From: Betaproteobacteria bacterium
GTDB lineage: Bacteria; Pseudomonadota; Gammaproteobacteria; Burkholderiales; Burkholderiaceae
DNA length: 6,433 nucleotides
Direction: 5' to 3'
NCBI GenBank assembly: GCA_018969885.1
Contig: JAGWXN010000191.1
Span: forward strand, 1 to 6,433
Shown here: piece by piece, positions 1 to 6,337 of the stretch
How the letters are laid out: each line of letters starts with the position of its first letter
Position numbering within the stretch: position 1 is the first letter of the stretch
The notes under the pieces: generated by a model
The model's input: the letters and a program-made list of their open reading frames with translations, nothing else
Databases searched by the model: none
Told to the model about the DNA's origin: nothing
Position numbers and translations under genes: made by a program

Positions 1-572
1 GCGGCTGCGACATGCTCGCGCTCAGGCGTCATCAGGTGATTGGCGCGGGCGTGGCCCGTACCTTTCAGAATATCGAGCTCTTTGAGGGCGCAAGCGTGCT
101 CGATAACCTGATGCTGGGGCGGCATCGGTTTCCTCAGGGCAGCTTTCTCGCCCAGTGGTTCCGGCCGCCTTCAGTCGCTCGCGCCGAGGCGGCCTCGCGT
201 GAGCGCATCGAAGACATCATCGAACTGCTTGATCTCGCGGCCTGGCGGCATGCGGCGGTGGCGGGGCTACCCTATGGCGTGCGCAAGGTGGTGGAGCTCG
301 CGCGCGCCCTGGCTGCCGAACCCGCGCTGCTGCTCCTCGATGAACCCGCCTCCGGGCTCAACCCGGAAGAAACCCGCGACCTCTCGTTCTGGATCGACGA
401 CATCCGTCACGATCTGGGCATCACGGTGGTGATGGTCGAGCATGACATGTCGCTGGTGGCGCGCGCGGCAGATCGCGTGCTCTGCATGAACCAGGGCGCT
501 GCGCTTGCGCTGGGTACGCCCGCCGAGGTGCAATCCGACCCGCGGGTGGTCGCCGCCTATCTGGGGGCCTGA
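1..572 (+). CDS. livG: LivG-type ABC transporter ATP-binding protein, 5' partial
   Basis: ATPase subunit of a HAAT-family (branched-chain amino acid type) ABC importer; at the inner membrane it would pair with LivF and power the LivH/LivM permeases. The reading frame is open from base 3 (residues G-C-D before the ATG at base 12), and that ATG is internal: the visible 189 residues lack the Walker A region, and the family is about 250-260 residues long. Counting from the ATG at 12, the protein shows the Q-loop ARTFQN (16-20 region, Q19), the LivG-style signature LPYGVRK (86-92) in place of LSGGQ, Walker B LLLLDEP (106-112), D-loop SGLNPEE (114-120), the H-loop histidine H144 in VEHDM, and the usual ending AAYLG. 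These are family-typical and indicate an active ATPase. The stop is followed two bases later by the livF start, so the genes are co-transcribed. The symbol reflects the family, not a proven amino acid substrate. Confidence 0.93.
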   Translation, partial: GCDMLALRRHQVIGAGVARTFQNIELFEGASVLDNLMLGRHRFPQGSFLAQWFRPPSVARAEAASRERIEDIIELLDLAAWRHAAVAGLPYGVRKVVELARALAAEPALLLLDEPASGLNPEETRDLSFWIDDIRHDLGITVVMVEHDMSLVARAADRVLCMNQGAALALGTPAEVQSDPRVVAAYLGA

Positions 573-574
573 TC

Positions 575-1357
575 GTGGCAGAGCCGCTCCTGTCAGTGCG
601 CAACCTTGAAACCTGGTATGGGCCGGTCGCTGCGATCCGTGGCGTCTCGCTCGATGTGCTGGCAGGCGGCTTCGTGACCGTGCTGGGCGCGAACGGTGCG
701 GGCAAGACCACGCTCCTCAACACCATTGCGGGTGTGATTGATCCTTTCAAAGGCAATGTCCGGTTTCAGGGGCGTGACATCACCGCGCTGGATCCTGACG
801 AGGTCGCGCGTCGGGGCGCAGTGCTGGTGCCTGAAGGCCGGCAGGTGTTTCCCTTTCTCACGGTGCAGCAGAATCTCGAGACGGGCCGGTTCGCCCGCGC
901 TGGGCGCGAGGGCGTGGGCGATGAGCTCGCGCGGATTCACCGCTGGTTTCCGCGCCTGCGCGAGCGGGCGCAGCAGCATGCAGGGCTTTTGTCGGGTGGC
1001 GAGCAGCAGATGCTTGCGATCGGGCGCGCGCTGATGGCAAGGCCCTCGCTCCTGCTGCTCGATGAGCCCTCACTCGGGCTCTCGCCGCTGCTGACGCGCG
1101 AGATTTTTTCGATTCTTACCCAGATCAATGCCGAGCTCGGTACCGCCATCCTGGTGGTCGAACAGAACGCGGCGATCGCGCTCGCCACCGCGCGGCATGG
1201 CTACATCATGGAATTGGGCCGGATCGTGGCTGATGATCCATGCCAGGCCCTGATGGCCAAAGATGACGTCCGCGAGTTTTATCTCGGCATGGGAGGGGGC
1301 GCCGCGAGCGAGCGCACTCATCAGCAGCGCTGGAAGCGCAGGAAAACCTGGCGATGA
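575..1357 (+). CDS. livF: LivF-type ABC transporter ATP-binding protein
   Basis: Second ATPase of the Liv-type importer, 260 residues. In order: Walker A GANGAGKT (38-45); VPEGR (85-89), where LivF proteins carry Glu in place of the Q-loop Gln; signature LSGGEQQ (139-145); Walker B LLLLDEP (159-165); D-loop SLGLSP (166-171); VVEQN (194-198), where Gln197 replaces the H-loop His, as is normal for LivF. The GTG start follows the livG stop by two bases, and a G-run at 563-567 can serve as ribosome binding site. After the usual end of the domain (EFYLGMG, to about 240) comes a 20-residue basic tail ending in W-K-R-R-K-T-W-R. From memory, such tails occur in LivF proteins of proteobacterial clusters that include an acyl-CoA ligase. 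The last codons overlap the ligase start by four bases (ATGA) and contain the ligase's Shine-Dalgarno-like AGGAAA (1340-1345). Identification as LivF family is firm; the substrate is unknown. Confidence 0.95.
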   Translation: MAEPLLSVRNLETWYGPVAAIRGVSLDVLAGGFVTVLGANGAGKTTLLNTIAGVIDPFKGNVRFQGRDITALDPDEVARRGAVLVPEGRQVFPFLTVQQNLETGRFARAGREGVGDELARIHRWFPRLRERAQQHAGLLSGGEQQMLAIGRALMARPSLLLLDEPSLGLSPLLTREIFSILTQINAELGTAILVVEQNAAIALATARHGYIMELGRIVADDPCQALMAKDDVREFYLGMGGGAASERTHQQRWKRRKTWR

Positions 1358-3228
1358 CGGCGCCCGATTCCCGGTTCCCGGAAGGCGCTTTCCCGGTGCG
1401 TGATCCGGGCTGGCTCGCTACGCATGCGATCCATACCTGGCCGCAGATGTTGCGAAGGCGTGCAGCGCAGTGGGGCGGGCGCCCAGCGCTGCGGCACAAG
1501 CTGCGCGGCCTCTGGCACACCTGGACCTGGGCAATGTACTGGGAGCAGGTGCGTGCGACCGCCCATGCGCTGGCTGCGCGCGGGCTTCGTCGCGGGGCGG
1601 TGGTAAGTGTGCTCGCAGAGAACCGTCCTGAATGGCTGTTCGTCGATCTGGGCGCGCAGGCGCTGGGCGTGATCACCAACGGCATCTATCCCACCTCCTC
1701 GCCCGAGCAGATCGCCTATTTTCTGAATGACTCGGGTACCGAACTGCTGGTGGTGGAAAATCAGGAGCAGTTTGACAAGGCGTGGTCGATACGCAATCAG
1801 TGCCCCGCGCTCCGTACCCTCGTTGTGATCGACCTGCGCGGACTGCGTGCGCTCGATCTCGAGGGCGTGATCGGCTGGGAAACCTTTCTTGGGGAGGGCC
1901 GCCAGAAGATCGACGCGGATGCGTCAGCGTTCGAGCGCGAAGTCGAGGCTGGCTCTGAAGACGACATTGCGTTTCTGGTTTACACCTCAGGCACCACCGG
2001 GCCGCCCAAGGGCGCGATGATCTCTCAGCGCAACCTCATGTTCCAGCTCGAGGCGGCGCCGCAATATCTCGAGGTGGGGCCTGGCGACCGCGGCCTGTCG
2101 TTTCTGCCGCTCTGTCATATTGCCGAGCGATTGAATACCGTGGGTAACCCGCTCGCCATGGGGCATGTGATGCATTTTCCGGAGCACGCCGGCACGGTGT
2201 TCAACGACCTGCGCGAGGTCTCTCCCCATCTGGTGTTCGGCCCGCCGAGGTTCTGGGAGAAGATGCATTCGCAGGTTCGGCTCGCGCTCGACGACGCGCC
2301 GGGCTGGATCCGTTCGCTTGCCGACCGGGGCGTTGCTGCCAGCCTGCGCAGGGTCGATGCGCGTCTTCGGGAGCAACCGCTATCGGCCTGGAGCCGGGGC
2401 GGAGAGGCTGTGCGCGCTGCGCTGTTATGGCCCAATTTACTGAGCTTCATGGGGCTCAAAGATCTGCGTACTGCCATCACCGGCGCGGCGCCCGTGCCTC
2501 CCGATCTGCTGCGCTGGTACATGGCAATCGGTGTGGTGCTGAGGGAAGCCTACGGCCTGACGGAAACCTGTGGCTTCTGCACGGCCAACCCGCGGGGCGC
2601 GGTTCGTCTGGGCTATGCAGGCCTGCGGGCCCGCGGTACCGAAGTGAAGATCGGCGCCAACGATGAAGTGCTGGTGCGCGGCCCCAATGTCTTTGCAGGG
2701 TATTGGGGACGAGCCGAGCAGACCCGCGAAGCGATTGACGCTGAGGGCTGGTTGCACACCGGTGACTGCGGCGAAATGGATGCTGACGGTTACCTGCGGA
2801 TCCGTGATCGCATCAAAGACATCCTGATTACCTCGGGCGGCAAGAACATCAACCCAAGCGAAATCGAAAACCGCCTCAAGTTCAATCCCTACATCGCCGA
2901 TGCGGTGGTGATCGGTGAGGCGCGTCCGTATCTCACCTGCCTGGTGATGATCGATGCCGATAACGTCGCCCGGTATGCGCAGGATCGCCAGATTCCGTTT
3001 ACCGACTTCGCCAGCCTCACCCGTACCGCCGAGGTGGTCGAACTGGTGGCGCGCCAGATCGAGGAGGTCAACACAGGGCTTGCCCGGGTGGAGACCATCA
3101 AACAGTTCCGGATCCTGTCGCAACTCCTGAGCCCCGAGGATGAAGAGCTCACCCCCACCATGAAGCTCAAGCGCAAGGTGCTGGCCCGCAAATATGCCGA
3201 CCTGATTGAGGCGATGTATTCCGGATGA
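1354..3228 (+). CDS. AMP-dependent (long-chain type) acyl-CoA synthetase/ligase
   Basis: Cytoplasmic adenylate-forming enzyme that activates a carboxylic acid with ATP to an acyl-AMP and transfers it to CoA. It has 624 residues, a normal size for the long-chain/bubblegum-like group. Visible motifs: the phosphate-binding loop YTSGTTGPPKGAM (210-222); FGPPRFWEK (295-303), typical of long-chain synthetases; YGLTET (400-405); GWLHTGD (465-471) with the ribose-binding Asp471; the hinge region DRIKDILITSGGKNINPSEIE-like block (485-505); and LTPTMKLKR (599-607), with Lys604 the likely catalytic lysine of the C-terminal domain. The ATG overlaps the livF stop (ATGA), with AGGA at 1340-1343 upstream, so translation is probably coupled to livF. 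The location between an importer's ATPases and its binding protein suggests it activates the imported compound. Family motifs do not fix the substrate: long-chain fatty acids, aryl-alkanoic acids or other acids are possible. All catalytic motifs look intact. Confidence 0.93.
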   Translation: MTAPDSRFPEGAFPVRDPGWLATHAIHTWPQMLRRRAAQWGGRPALRHKLRGLWHTWTWAMYWEQVRATAHALAARGLRRGAVVSVLAENRPEWLFVDLGAQALGVITNGIYPTSSPEQIAYFLNDSGTELLVVENQEQFDKAWSIRNQCPALRTLVVIDLRGLRALDLEGVIGWETFLGEGRQKIDADASAFEREVEAGSEDDIAFLVYTSGTTGPPKGAMISQRNLMFQLEAAPQYLEVGPGDRGLSFLPLCHIAERLNTVGNPLAMGHVMHFPEHAGTVFNDLREVSPHLVFGPPRFWEKMHSQVRLALDDAPGWIRSLADRGVAASLRRVDARLREQPLSAWSRGGEAVRAALLWPNLLSFMGLKDLRTAITGAAPVPPDLLRWYMAIGVVLREAYGLTETCGFCTANPRGAVRLGYAGLRARGTEVKIGANDEVLVRGPNVFAGYWGRAEQTREAIDAEGWLHTGDCGEMDADGYLRIRDRIKDILITSGGKNINPSEIENRLKFNPYIADAVVIGEARPYLTCLVMIDADNVARYAQDRQIPFTDFASLTRTAEVVELVARQIEEVNTGLARVETIKQFRILSQLLSPEDEELTPTMKLKRKVLARKYADLIEAMYSG

Positions 3229-3251
3229 CGGGCTGGCCGAGAGCGCCCTCG

Positions 3252-3280
3252 GTGACGCCTTCGATCAGCCGTCGTACACT
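3252..3280 (+). promoter_or_regulatory. possible sigma-70 promoter before the binding-protein gene
   Basis: In the 92-base gap between the ligase and the binding-protein gene, GTGACG (3252-3257, 4 of 6 matches to TTGACA) is followed after 17 bases by TACACT (3275-3280, 4 of 6 matches to TATAAT). This would start transcription about 30 bases before the binding-protein ATG and could give the abundant periplasmic receptor extra expression, as is common for such importers. A small 5-bp hairpin, CCGAG/CTCGG (3237-3241 with 3248-3252), lies just upstream and touches the -35 element; it has no T-run and is not a terminator. Matches this weak arise by chance easily. Confidence 0.25.
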
Positions 3281-3310
3281 CGCGCTCGTTGCTCATTACA
3301 GACCCACAAC

Positions 3311-3314
3311 GGAG
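3311..3314 (+). promoter_or_regulatory. ribosome binding site fixing the binding-protein start
   Basis: GGAG lies six bases before the ATG at 3321, an ideal Shine-Dalgarno spacing. It decides between this start and an in-frame ATG at 3225 that overlaps the ligase stop codon. The signal peptide begins immediately at 3321, which agrees. Confidence 0.7.
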
Positions 3315-3320
3315 ACAGCC

Positions 3321-4490
3321 ATGACGACAAGACGACAAATCCTGGCCGCCGCGGCGGCCGCAGCCGGTTCAACGCTGGCATCGTCCGCCCGCGCAGGCGG
3401 TGTGACCGACAAGGAAATCCTGATCGGCACCCATCTTGATTTGTCGGGCCCGGTCGCGGCGGGCATGCCGCACCTGCGCAATGGCACGCAGATGCGGATT
3501 GACGAAATCAACGAGGCGGGCGGTATTCATGGCCGTCGCCTGCGGCTGATCGTGGAGGATAACGGCAGCCAGCCTCAGATGGCGGTGCGAGCGGTCGACA
3601 AACTGCTCCGAAGCGATGACGTGTTTGCCGTGGTGAATGCCTTCGGTTCGGGCACCAACGCCGCAACAGTCAAGCGCATCGGTGATGCGGGGGTGCTTAA
3701 TTTCGCGCCCTGGGGCGCGTCGGCGGTGCTGCAGAAAGTCTCCGGCAATCACCCATTGCTATTCACCACCGTGCCCAACTATCACATCACGATGGATAAG
3801 GGCGTGAACTGGGCCATTCGCAAATTCGGCGCAAAGCGCGTGGGCTACATCTATCAGGAAGGTCCTCTCGGCGAGCTGATGGGCTCGGGCGTCAAATCCG
3901 CCGTGAAGGCCAACAGCCTTGAGCTGGTGGCGGAGGCGGCCTACAAGCCTGGTGACATCGATTTTTCATCGCAGGTGGCCCGCATGCGTGCCGCCAACAC
4001 CGACCTGATCGTGATTGCCACCATCACCCGTGAAACAGTGGGCATCATGTCCGAGGTGAAGAAGCTCGGCTGGAACAATGTGTCGGTACTGACGGGCTCC
4101 CCCGGGCGCACAGGAATCGTGCTGCAACTTGGCAAGGACAACGTTCAGGGCCTCTACGGGGTGGGCAGCTGGAAGGCCGGTACCGATGCGCCCGAGGCGG
4201 CATCCTGGAAGGCGTCATTCAAGAAGCGCTTCAACAACATGGAGCCCGATGAGAATGCGCTCCTCGCCTATGCGTATGCCGACTGGCTGTTCAAAGCCGT
4301 TGCCGCAACCGGGCGCGACCTGAATGCGGAAAAAGTGGCCCGCACGCTCCAGTCGATGGAGTACACCGATAACGGTCTTATTTTTTACAAGCCAGTTCGC
4401 TTCAAGGCAAACCACATCACGCCCGAGCCGGTCCAGGTCGATCAGGCGCAGGGCGGTAAATGGGTACCCGCCGGAGATCTGGTCGATTAG
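3321..4490 (+). CDS. ABC transporter periplasmic substrate-binding protein (LivK-like, Peripla_BP_6 type)
   Basis: Receptor of the Liv-type importer, 389 residues, a usual length. The N-terminus MTTRRQIL plus an Ala-rich stretch and SSARA-GG (cleavage likely after Ala25) is a signal peptide with a twin-arginine-like start, so export may be by Tat or Sec. The mature protein opens with VTDKEILIGTHLDLSGPVA (28-46), the hallmark of the family, then NGTQMRIDEINEAGGIHG (54-71), LRLIVEDNGSQP (75-85), a first-lobe ligand loop around FGSGTNAAT (108-116), FAPWGAS (128-134), and the second-lobe YIYQEGPLGE (177-186). The loop FGSGTNAAT resembles the G-x-P-T-N-x-A loop of Liv-like receptors for non-amino-acid ligands more than the loop of classical LivJ/LivK; this is a judgement from memory. 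The start at 3321 is chosen for its GGAG site and signal peptide. An ATG at 3225 (in frame, overlapping the ligase stop) would add 32 unlikely residues. The zinc hydrolase gene follows within 9 bases. Confidence 0.93.
   Translation: MTTRRQILAAAAAAAGSTLASSARAGGVTDKEILIGTHLDLSGPVAAGMPHLRNGTQMRIDEINEAGGIHGRRLRLIVEDNGSQPQMAVRAVDKLLRSDDVFAVVNAFGSGTNAATVKRIGDAGVLNFAPWGASAVLQKVSGNHPLLFTTVPNYHITMDKGVNWAIRKFGAKRVGYIYQEGPLGELMGSGVKSAVKANSLELVAEAAYKPGDIDFSSQVARMRAANTDLIVIATITRETVGIMSEVKKLGWNNVSVLTGSPGRTGIVLQLGKDNVQGLYGVGSWKAGTDAPEAASWKASFKKRFNNMEPDENALLAYAYADWLFKAVAATGRDLNAEKVARTLQSMEYTDNGLIFYKPVRFKANHITPEPVQVDQAQGGKWVPAGDLVD
3344..3359 (+). repeat. 16-base all-GC perfect palindrome in the signal-peptide region
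   Basis: GGCCGCCGCGGCGGCC is its own reverse complement and lies 24-39 bases into the binding-protein coding region, in the Ala run of the signal peptide. In mRNA it could form a very stable small stem close to the start codon. Runs of Ala codons make such palindromes easily, so it may have no function. Confidence 0.55.
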
Positions 4491-4492
4491 GA
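4489..4492 (+). promoter_or_regulatory. ribosome binding site for the zinc hydrolase gene
   Basis: AGGA overlaps the TAG stop of the binding-protein gene and lies seven bases before the ATG at 4500 but only one base before the in-frame ATG at 4494. The spacing favours 4500 as the start. A GGAG at 4473-4476 is too far from either. Confidence 0.5.
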
Positions 4493-4499
4493 CATGTCA

Positions 4500-5474
4500 A
4501 TGACTCAGCCCCATCTTCAGCACTCGCTTCGCGTTCATCAGTTTCATGGCCTGCAGCCTGGGCCCAGGCTGATCGTGCTGGGTGCCGTACACGGCAACGA
4601 ACTCGCCGGCGTTCGAGCGATCGAGCGGGTGATCGCAGAACTGGACGCAGGCGCGCTGCGAATTCTGCGGGGCTGCCTCACGCTGGTTCCCATCACCAAT
4701 CCGCTTGCGCATCAGCTTGTCACCCGATCCGGCGATCGCAATCTGAATCGAAACCTGCGGCCCACTGCGGTACCGCAGGATTTTGAAGACCGGATTGGCA
4801 ATGTGCTGTGCCCGCTCCTTGCCGCGCATGATGCGCTGCTCGATCTGCACTCCTTCAATAGTCAGGGGGAGCCGTTTGCGCTCATCGGGCCCGATAACAA
4901 CACCGGTGTGCTCGAGCCCTTTGCTCATGCGGTAGAGGAGGCAAAACTCGCGCGTCATCTCGGGCCCAATCGGATCGTCGAAGGCTGGATGAGCGCCTAT
5001 GAGCAGGGTGTTTCCCGCCGGCGCGAACGAAGCCGGCGCAGTGGCGTCACCCTGGATACCGATGCGAGCTATGGGGTGGGCACCACCGAGTACATGCGCT
5101 CGCAGGGCGGCTGGGCGGTCACACTCGAGTGTGGCCAGCACGCCGATCCGAATGCGCCCGCGGTGGGTCATCGCGCCATCCGCCAGGCGATCGCCATGCT
5201 GGGCCTCGCAGATCTGGCGCTCGAACCGCCACCCGCATCGCACGAACTGCTGCGGCTGGTTGAGGTCACCGATCGACTTCATCCTGATGACCACTTCGTT
5301 CGCGAGTGGGTGAGCTTTGATCCGGTCTGGAAAGACGAACCGATCGGTATTCGCCACGATGGTACCGTGGTGCGCTCCCCAGGCGATGGCCGCATTGTCT
5401 TTCCCAACGTCAAGGCCGAACCCGGCTTCGAATGGTTTTATTTTGCCCAGCGAAGCCCGCGCTCGCTCGGCTGA
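4500..5474 (+). CDS. succinylglutamate desuccinylase/aspartoacylase-family zinc hydrolase
   Basis: Zinc-dependent amidohydrolase of the AstE/AspA family (carboxypeptidase-like fold), 324 residues from the ATG at 4500; these enzymes release an acyl group from an N-acylated amino acid or similar amide. Numbered from 4500: GAVHGNE with zinc ligands His31 and Glu34; GDRNLNRNLR (78-87), matching the substrate-binding DLNR motif, with Arg84; DLHSF with third zinc ligand His117; YGVGTTEY (191-198); and TLECG with Glu210 in the place of the catalytic glutamate. The C-terminal part (about 250-324, IGIRHDGTVVRSP and EWFYFAQ) matches the family's small beta domain. No signal peptide is visible, so it should be cytoplasmic. 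An Arg-rich stretch SRRRERSRRSG lies at about 172-182. The start could be ATG 4494 (two residues longer), but the AGGA spacing favours 4500. It sits in the importer operon, 18 bases before the next gene. It is not evidently AstE of arginine catabolism, because no other ast gene is adjacent; the substrate is unknown. Confidence 0.88.
   Translation: MTQPHLQHSLRVHQFHGLQPGPRLIVLGAVHGNELAGVRAIERVIAELDAGALRILRGCLTLVPITNPLAHQLVTRSGDRNLNRNLRPTAVPQDFEDRIGNVLCPLLAAHDALLDLHSFNSQGEPFALIGPDNNTGVLEPFAHAVEEAKLARHLGPNRIVEGWMSAYEQGVSRRRERSRRSGVTLDTDASYGVGTTEYMRSQGGWAVTLECGQHADPNAPAVGHRAIRQAIAMLGLADLALEPPPASHELLRLVEVTDRLHPDDHFVREWVSFDPVWKDEPIGIRHDGTVVRSPGDGRIVFPNVKAEPGFEWFYFAQRSPRSLG
4554..4571 (+). repeat. 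18-base perfect palindrome early in the zinc hydrolase gene
   Basis: CAGCCTGGGCCCAGGCTG equals its own reverse complement, centred between 4562 and 4563, about 55 bases after the start codon. As RNA it can form a 7-bp stem with a GGCC loop; as DNA it is a perfectly two-fold symmetric site. It encodes the segment around LQPGPRL. A rough estimate for this base composition gives a few percent chance of one such palindrome in the window. Confidence 0.6.
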
Positions 5475-5492
5475 TCGGACAGGGGCTCCCCG

Positions 5493-6323
5493 ATGCAGAC
5501 CTTCACCAATCGCGATGGACTCTCGATTGCCTGGCAGCTCGACAGTTTCGCTGCCCCCTGGACGACACCTGACACCGTGTTGCTGCTCCATGCGGCAATG
5601 GGATCATCGCAGCGCTGGTTTCGCTGGATGCCGCGTCTTGCCGCGCGCTATCGCGTGCTGCGGATGGATCTGCGCGGTCATGGCGAGTCACAGATTCCTT
5701 CGCCCGACCAGGCGTTCTCGCTAGCCCACCTCGTGGGCGATGTGCTTGAGCTTCTCGAGCGCCAGGCGCCAGGCGCGGTGCATGTGGTGGGTAATTCCGC
5801 CGGGGGCTATGTGGCGCAGCGCCTGGCCATCGAGCACCCCGAGCGTGTGAAGACGCTTGCGCTCTACGGCTCCACGCCCGGGCTCAAGCAGAGCCATGCC
5901 CCCACCTGGATTCCGAAGATCGCAGAACGCGGCCTGCGCCGGTTCCTCGCTGAAACGATCGAGGAGCGGTTTGACGAGCGGGCCGATCCTGCGCTGGTTG
6001 AGTGGTTCATTGGTCAGGCGGGATCGAATGACCCCGCTTTCATTGCACGCTTCGTCACCCATATGTGCACCCATGATTTTCTGGATGACCTGGTGGCGGT
6101 CCGTGCTCCCACGCTGATCGTGGCTGCCGGCCGTGAGAAAATCGGCCACGCGAGTACCTATCCCGAGATGCAGAAGCGGATTGCAGGCAGTGAACTCCGG
6201 ACGGTTGACACGGCGGCTCACAACATCTGCGACGGCTACGCCGACCTGTGTCTCGATCTTCTGCTCGATTTTCTCGACCGAAACGCCGCGCTTTCCGGCG
6301 ATAGCGGTCAGGCCCGATCTTGA
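5493..6323 (+). CDS. alpha/beta-fold hydrolase
   Basis: Soluble alpha/beta-hydrolase of 276 residues, a usual length for esterases, enol-lactonases and C-C bond hydrolases. Visible: LLHAAMGSSQRW (31-42), the oxyanion-hole region with His-Ala where His-Gly is common; RMDLRGHGES (57-66), a strong family motif; the nucleophile elbow GNSAGG (100-105) with Ser102; and the catalytic His243 in AAHN. At the usual position of the catalytic acid, after strand 6 (LIVAAGREKIG, 208-218), there is no Asp: Lys216 occupies the expected spot, with Glu215 next to it. The start is ATG 5493, with AGGGG at 5481-5485 seven bases upstream; it follows the zinc hydrolase stop by 18 bases, so both are in one transcript. 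The TGA stop overlaps the ribosome binding site of the next gene. No signal peptide is seen. The overall look is closest to 3-oxoadipate enol-lactonase-like or MhpC-like hydrolases, but the reaction cannot be assigned. Confidence 0.9.
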   Translation: MQTFTNRDGLSIAWQLDSFAAPWTTPDTVLLLHAAMGSSQRWFRWMPRLAARYRVLRMDLRGHGESQIPSPDQAFSLAHLVGDVLELLERQAPGAVHVVGNSAGGYVAQRLAIEHPERVKTLALYGSTPGLKQSHAPTWIPKIAERGLRRFLAETIEERFDERADPALVEWFIGQAGSNDPAFIARFVTHMCTHDFLDDLVAVRAPTLIVAAGREKIGHASTYPEMQKRIAGSELRTVDTAAHNICDGYADLCLDLLLDFLDRNAALSGDSGQARS

Positions 6324-6327
6324 GGAG
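6322..6327 (+). promoter_or_regulatory. strong ribosome binding site for the terminal gene
   Basis: GAGGAG begins inside the TGA stop codon of the alpha/beta-hydrolase gene and stands 7 bases before GTG 6335 and 10 bases before ATG 6338, which are adjacent in-frame start candidates. Confidence 0.65.
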
Positions 6328-6337
6328 TCAGACGGTG

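Noticed and set aside
12..14. ATG at base 12 as the true start of the first ATPase
   Set aside because: Starting here would omit Walker A; the frame is open to the window edge and the residues match the interior of LivG.
1133..1144. GAGCTCGGTACC, identical to part of a common cloning-vector polylinker
   Set aside because: It encodes E-L-G-T in the middle of an intact, family-typical LivF. No other vector sequence flanks it, so it is coincidence rather than contamination.
2437..3123. Open frame of 228 codons on the minus strand opposite the ligase
   Set aside because: The ligase frame carries intact conserved motifs here; the antisense product has no recognisable motif and no ribosome site that I could see.
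3237..3252. Hairpin CCGAG/CTCGG just after the ligase stop as a terminator
   Set aside because: The stem is only 5 bp and there is no T-run after it.
4497..5591. Long open frame of 364 codons on the minus strand opposite the zinc hydrolase gene
   Set aside because: It is the mirror of a GC-rich gene. The plus-strand protein has all zinc-binding motifs, while the minus-strand product shows no recognisable domain, and it would run against the whole operon.
5761..5776. Tandem 7-base repeat (GCCAGGC twice) in the alpha/beta-hydrolase gene as a phase-variable tract
   Set aside because: Two copies are too few for frequent slippage, and the reading frame is intact with normal family sequence on both sides.
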